Source: Syntrophomonas sp. UBA5288 (GTDB lineage: Bacteria > Bacillota > Syntrophomonadia > Syntrophomonadales > Syntrophomonadaceae). From it: 18,805 nucleotides of DNA. A program made the translations under genes and the position numbers. Of this stretch, positions 15,314 through 18,805 are shown in pieces. The stretch is from the NCBI GenBank assembly GCA_002408445.1, contig DHSK01000076.1:1-18805 (forward strand), read 5' to 3'. Below the pieces are notes generated by a model. It had not been told where the DNA came from and ran no database searches. It saw nothing but the letters and a program-made list of their open reading frames with translations. Position 1 is the stretch's first letter; every line of letters starts with the position of its first letter.

Positions 15314-16177
15314 GTGAAAAAAGCTATTATTATTTTTACCAAGGTACCCAAAGTGGGTGACATAAAAACCAGGCTTACGACCGAGAAAGGAGGCATTTTG
15401 ACTCCCGAAGAAGCGAAGGATTTTTATGAAGCTTTTTTACTGGATGTTATTGACGCCTGTATCGCCAGTGACAGCGGTGATGTCTGGATTTGTCACAACC
15501 ACAGCGGTGATAGGGAATACCTCGATAAGTTGCTGACCGGTCTGGCCCACCCGGCATCCCTTAAAGGCATATTTAAGGACGAAGGCGGTACATTTGATCA
15601 ATGTATGCAATATGCGGCTGATTTCATATTAAAAAACGGCAGCGAAGAGCGACTGGCAGATGCCTTGCTCCTGGTGGGAGGAGACCTTCCGGCCCTGCAG
15701 CCGTTTTATCTGCAAGAGGCTTTTGATAAGCTGGAAAACATAGCCATGAGCCCCGCAGGTTTGAAAGCCTCCCAAAAATGCGGTCTTAGTAATATCTACC
15801 TGGGAGCCGGGATTGTTGAAGGGTCCTGCCAGGAAGGCGGTTTCTCTATCGTAGGTTTTACCTGCACGACTCCCCTTGATTTTACGGGAGTTTTTTATAA
15901 CCAGGATGGAGTAACGGCTTTGGATGCATTGGTGCAGAAAGCTATTGATGAACAAATACCATTCGGCTTGATTCAAAATGTACCTGATGTGGATATTCCC
16001 GTCGATATGGCCTCCATGGTGCCGGAATTAAAAGCGTTGTCTTTGGCGGCTCGCTATGATAAACGAATTAAACCGGCTAAAAGAACCTTGAACTTATTAA
16101 ATGAAATGGGAATCGAAACTTCGACCAGTGTTCCCCACCGGGATGATGCCGGAACAGAGCAATTAAGCACGGATTAG
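15314..16177 (+). CDS. DUF2064 (TIGR04282-type) nucleotide-sugar-transferase-like protein
   Basis: 287-residue protein of the DUF2064/TIGR04282 family, related by fold to GT-A glycosyltransferases and nucleotidyltransferases such as MobA. Motif FTKVPKVGDIKTRL (residues 8-21) and LVGGDLP (about 120-126) are characteristic. GTG 15314 is chosen because GGGAGG (15298-15303) lies ten bases before it; the in-frame ATG at 15296 overlaps that ribosome site. The reaction of the family is unproven. Its place between mobB and electron-transfer genes raises the possibility of a step in cofactor maturation, but such genes also occur in unrelated settings. The last 25 residues are hydrophilic and look unstructured. 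Confidence 0.85.
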   Translation: MKKAIIIFTKVPKVGDIKTRLTTEKGGILTPEEAKDFYEAFLLDVIDACIASDSGDVWICHNHSGDREYLDKLLTGLAHPASLKGIFKDEGGTFDQCMQYAADFILKNGSEERLADALLLVGGDLPALQPFYLQEAFDKLENIAMSPAGLKASQKCGLSNIYLGAGIVEGSCQEGGFSIVGFTCTTPLDFTGVFYNQDGVTALDALVQKAIDEQIPFGLIQNVPDVDIPVDMASMVPELKALSLAARYDKRIKPAKRTLNLLNEMGIETSTSVPHRDDAGTEQLSTD

Positions 16178-16242
16178 CAGCCCAATATGGATTACTTCTT
16201 CTTTCAAACGGTCTGTAAGGGGAACGCAAGGAGAAATATTAT

Positions 16243-17370
16243 ATGAAAAACGAGCAGGAAACTTTTATTAATGAAATTATCGAAAACTGCACTGACTGTG
16301 GTGCTTGCAGCAAGGGCTGTCCGATACTGACCGAGATAGATGAGAGTCCGGCTGTAATTGCAGCCCGGGGAGCCAGCCTGTATGAAGCTTTTGCCTGTTC
16401 ACTTTGTTATAGGTGTGAAGCTGTTTGCCCATTAAACTTAAACCCGGAGCAAATGTTTAAGCAGAAACGGATTCAGGCTGTGGCGGATAGAGAGATTGAG
16501 ATTGATGATTACCGTTATCTTTTACCCGATCGGCAAGTTACCGTAAATAGTTTTTACCGGGAATATTACGGTATCAATTATGACGACTTGAATTTATCGT
16601 CACCGGCGGAAATTGGATTCTTCCCGGGATGTACACTTATGACCTATTCTCCGCAGTTAACCCGGAAGGTCTACCAAATATTATCTAAAGAACAGCCAGG
16701 GCCTGTTTTCTTTACAGAGTGCTGCGGTAAACCCCTTTATCAGATAGGACTTCCCGCCCGGGGTAATAAAAGCCGGGAGAAGGTAAGAAATAAAATAATC
16801 AGTTCAGGCATCAAATGCCTGGTAGCAGCCTGTCCAAACTGCTATTACGAGTTAAAGCAAATTATGGCCGGCCACGATATTAAGATAATAACCGTTTACG
16901 AAGCCCTTGAAAAACAGGGCTTTACTAACCATCTGCCCGGGGTCAGGTGTACCATACATGATTCTTGTCCCGATCGTTTTGAAGGTATTTTTGGTATGCA
17001 AGTAAGACAGGCGCTTGAAAGCATTGGTTGCCAGGTAGTCGAAATGGCCAACCGGAGCAAACGAAGTATTTGCTGTGGGAGTGGGGGACAATTGAGCCAC
17101 TTTCAGCTTGATTTTGCCGAGCAACTGGTCAATAAGAGACTGAAAGAAGCAGAGAAAACCGAAGCTGATACCCTGGTTGCTTATTGTCTTAGCTGTGTTC
17201 TTAATTTTAGCCGGAAATCCCCTGGAATGAAGGTCAGGCATGCACTTAATCTTTTGCTGGGTTGTGATGAAGATTATGGCGATCTGAAGAATAAAGCCAA
17301 TGAGATGTTTACCGGACCTGACGGGGCCGAAAACTGGTCGAAAATCATGGATGGGCCGGAGGAGGATTAA
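16243..17370 (+). CDS. HdrD/GlpC-like iron-sulfur protein with two CCG domains
   Basis: 375-residue electron-transfer protein. Two ferredoxin-type 4Fe-4S motifs lie near the N terminus: C16-C19-C22-C26 and C52-C55-C58-C62. Two CCG (cysteine-rich) domains follow: C130, C160-C161-G, C197-C200; and C242, C277-C278-G, C315-C318. This is the layout of heterodisulfide reductase subunit D, GlpC and related subunits, where CCG domains hold a noncubane cluster that handles thiol/disulfide or quinone electrons. No membrane helix is visible, so it is cytosolic or peripheral. AAGGAG precedes ATG 16243 by nine bases. With the next gene five bases away and a molybdo-oxidoreductase beyond, it probably passes electrons to or from that enzyme. 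Confidence 0.9.
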   Translation: MKNEQETFINEIIENCTDCGACSKGCPILTEIDESPAVIAARGASLYEAFACSLCYRCEAVCPLNLNPEQMFKQKRIQAVADREIEIDDYRYLLPDRQVTVNSFYREYYGINYDDLNLSSPAEIGFFPGCTLMTYSPQLTRKVYQILSKEQPGPVFFTECCGKPLYQIGLPARGNKSREKVRNKIISSGIKCLVAACPNCYYELKQIMAGHDIKIITVYEALEKQGFTNHLPGVRCTIHDSCPDRFEGIFGMQVRQALESIGCQVVEMANRSKRSICCGSGGQLSHFQLDFAEQLVNKRLKEAEKTEADTLVAYCLSCVLNFSRKSPGMKVRHALNLLLGCDEDYGDLKNKANEMFTGPDGAENWSKIMDGPEED

Positions 17371-17375
17371 CAATA

Positions 17376-18332
17376 ATGAATAATGCTGAATTATCTGCAA
17401 TATACCAGCAAACCTTGAATTTAAGATGGTCTCCGGTGGCGGTGCGTTTAATGAGACCAGGTGAAGAAATACCTGCGGGCATGATGGAGCCGTCCGTTCC
17501 TTTAAGGTATTGCCAGTCAATTATCGCCGCCCGGCGGGGAAACTGCATCTATATGCCGGTTCAAAAACATGCCTGTCCCGACGGGTCAGGCATATTGGGA
17601 TTGGCGGAAATGTCCGGGAAGCTAAAATCGGGTGATTTATATCTGCTCTTTAAAAAATTGCCCAATCTCAAAATTGCGCAAAAGATGATCTCCACCAGGC
17701 CTGAATTTACACCCGGGACGTATTCGGCCACCCTTGCCGCACCATTGGAAAAAGCTAACTTCAAACCGGATGTGGTTATTTTTACCCTATGGCCGGAACA
17801 AGCCATGTGGATGTGCTGCGCCAAGACTTATGCCACCGGTGACAGACAGGTTTTTCATACTTCCGGTTACAACTCAACCTGTGCCGATTTGACGGTCCAC
17901 GTTATGACCAGCGGCGAGATGAATGTATCTTTCGGCTGTTACGGCGGACGAGCTTCCAGTGAGATTGATGATTTTGAACAATATGTCTCCATCCCATTCG
18001 ACCAGCTCCCGATTATGGCCGAAGCCCTTCAGAAATTGGCTAAAAAAAGCATACCGGAAGAAAGAAGAAAAATCTACCTTCCGCCGGTCATTGACAGCCC
18101 GGCCCAGCCCGGCAGGGAAGATAAGATCAAGGTGGAGGTGCGGGTAGATGAAAATAAATGCACCGTTTGCGGTCTGTGTGAGGCTTTTTGTCCTGCCAGT
18201 GTTTTTGAACTGACTCAGGAAAAGGAAATTAGAAAATTATCGGTTGTTAATGCGGCAAGCTGCAGCGCCTGTTATACCTGTGTAGGCCAATGTCCCGAAA
18301 GGGCAATCCAATTACAAACCCAGCACAGCTAA
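17376..18332 (+). CDS. DUF169 protein with C-terminal 2[4Fe-4S] ferredoxin domain
   Basis: 318-residue fusion. Residues 1-230 are DUF169, a family of unknown function, with the segments LRWSPVAVRL and CIYMPVQKHACPDGSG and several conserved cysteines. Residues 255-312 are a bacterial ferredoxin with C262-C265-C268-C272 and C296-C299-C302-C306, enough for two 4Fe-4S clusters. No membrane segment is seen. GGAGGAGG at the end of the upstream gene lies ten bases before ATG 17376, so the two genes are tightly coupled. The ferredoxin tail implies electron exchange with the HdrD-like protein or the oxidoreductase downstream; what DUF169 binds or does is unknown. Confidence 0.88.
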   Translation: MNNAELSAIYQQTLNLRWSPVAVRLMRPGEEIPAGMMEPSVPLRYCQSIIAARRGNCIYMPVQKHACPDGSGILGLAEMSGKLKSGDLYLLFKKLPNLKIAQKMISTRPEFTPGTYSATLAAPLEKANFKPDVVIFTLWPEQAMWMCCAKTYATGDRQVFHTSGYNSTCADLTVHVMTSGEMNVSFGCYGGRASSEIDDFEQYVSIPFDQLPIMAEALQKLAKKSIPEERRKIYLPPVIDSPAQPGREDKIKVEVRVDENKCTVCGLCEAFCPASVFELTQEKEIRKLSVVNAASCSACYTCVGQCPERAIQLQTQHS

Positions 18333-18364
18333 AATAAAACTATAAGCCACTTGAAGGATTTAAT

Positions 18365-18398
18365 AAAGGACAGTAGCAAAACTGTCCTTTATTTTTTT
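18365..18398 (+). terminator. Rho-independent terminator of the mobAB operon
   Basis: AAAGGACAG (18365-18373) pairs perfectly with CTGTCCTTT (18382-18390) across an eight-base loop and is followed by ATTTTTTT. It lies 32 bases after the DUF169 gene and separates that operon from the oxidoreductase, which has its own promoter. Confidence 0.94.
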
Positions 18399-18441
18399 GC
18401 TAATATTTAAATCCATAAAATACGCGGCTAAATATCACAAT

Positions 18442-18486
18442 ATGAGACTTAACGAGTCCCATTATAAGAAACAATTTTGCAAATTG
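18442..18486. promoter_or_regulatory. Two candidate activator dyads upstream of the oxidoreductase
   Basis: ATGAGACT-N5-AGTCCCAT (18442-18462) is an inverted repeat with one mismatch. CAATTT-TGC-AAATTG (18472-18486) is a perfect six-base dyad centred 75 bases before the -24 element, like the one at 6711-6728. Either could bind the enhancer-binding protein. Confidence 0.42.
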
Positions 18487-18553
18487 ATATACAGGCGGGA
18501 ATTTGCAACTTAAATAAAGCCCTGAAATACGGGACTTTAGTTATTCACGCTAT

Positions 18554-18569
18554 TGGCATAATTTTTGCA
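18554..18569 (+). promoter_or_regulatory. Sigma-54 promoter of the molybdopterin oxidoreductase
   Basis: TGGCATAATTTTTGCA has the -24 TGGCA and -12 TTGCA elements with exact GG-N10-GC spacing, 72 bases before the start codon. Transcription should begin near 18580. It is the third such promoter in the window, matching slightly less well between the two boxes. Confidence 0.82.
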
Positions 18570-18641
18570 ATATACATTTGTAAATGCTTTTTCTAACTTT
18601 TTTATTAAGAAATTGTGATCATTACGAAAGGAGTTTGCTTA

Positions 18642-18805
18642 ATGACCGAAATCAGGAAAGCGGCATGCCATTTTTGCCATATGAATTGTGGCAAGCTGGT
18701 GTACGTAGAGGACGGGGTTGCGACCAAAGTAGTCGGTGATCCTGATCATCCTTTCAATCAGGGCGCACAATGTCCCCGCGGTAACTCAACGCTTGACCAT
18801 TTGAA
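18642..18805 (+). CDS. Molybdopterin (bis-MGD) oxidoreductase, N-terminal part
   Basis: The first 54 residues of a DMSO-reductase-family catalytic subunit; the gene runs off the window. C9-C12-C16-C44 (CX2CX3CX27C) is the 4Fe-4S motif at the start of this family, with the segments VYVEDGVATKVVGDPDHPFN and QCPRG typical of it. No twin-arginine signal peptide precedes it, so the enzyme is probably cytosolic. AAAGGAG lies eight bases before ATG 18642. It will need the MGD made with MobA and MobB. Substrate, and whether Mo or W is used, cannot be told from this fragment. Confidence 0.9.
   Translation, partial: MTEIRKAACHFCHMNCGKLVYVEDGVATKVVGDPDHPFNQGAQCPRGNSTLDHL

Noticed and set aside
16852..17520. 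222-codon leftward frame across the HdrD-like and DUF169 genes
   Set aside because: It is antisense to two genes with clear cysteine motifs and has no ribosome site of note.
1..18805. CRISPR arrays, transposases, tRNA and rRNA genes
   Set aside because: I saw no regularly spaced repeats, transposase motifs or RNA gene signatures beyond the riboswitch candidate.

Overview
The window looks like chromosomal DNA from an anaerobic, low-to-moderate GC Firmicute of the Peptococcaceae or Sporomusa kind. This is inferred from strong AGGAGG-type ribosome sites, frequent TTG and GTG starts, lipoprotein signal peptides, a Moco-type leader RNA, and many genes for molybdenum or tungsten enzymes and iron-sulfur electron transfer. 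The exact taxon cannot be read from the sequence alone.

Left part (1-4695). After a dispersed-type inverted repeat come a lipoprotein carrying six MORN repeats, a MoxR AAA+ ATPase, a DUF58 protein that overlaps it, and a polytopic membrane protein. The last three resemble the common MoxR-DUF58-TgpA cluster, but the TgpA-like protein has no transglutaminase domain. A convergent modA lipoprotein follows with no modB or modC beside it. Divergent from modA is a regulator that joins an excisionase/MerR-type helix-turn-helix to a ModA/TupA-like binding domain; it ends in a clear terminator.

Middle part (6698-13877). A 560-base leader region holds a perfect sigma-54 -24/-12 promoter, a Moco/Tuco-type riboswitch candidate, and an intrinsic terminator with a competing antiterminator. 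It precedes xdhC, an fmdE homologue, a DUF4213/DUF364 gene, and a FecCD-type ABC importer (permease, ATPase, binding lipoprotein). After a hairpin and a 20-codon ORF comes a gene that fuses a THEP1-like NTPase to a second DUF4213/DUF364 copy and keeps an internal ribosome site and ATG at the fusion joint.

Right part (13878-18805). A second sigma-54 promoter precedes mobA, mobB, a DUF2064 transferase, a two-cluster HdrD-like iron-sulfur protein, and a DUF169 protein with a ferredoxin tail, closed by a strong terminator. A third sigma-54 promoter precedes the beginning of a bis-MGD molybdopterin oxidoreductase that runs off the window.

Taken together, positions 4696-18805 read as a supply and assembly island for one or more Mo/W enzymes. 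It covers oxyanion binding and probable import, metal or cofactor handling (XdhC, FmdE, DUF364, NTPase), dinucleotide cofactor maturation (MobA, MobB), electron transfer, and the enzyme itself. Three sigma-54 promoters and one cofactor-type riboswitch appear to coordinate it. Two of the promoters share a CAATTT-AAATTG dyad centred about 75 bases upstream of the -24 element.
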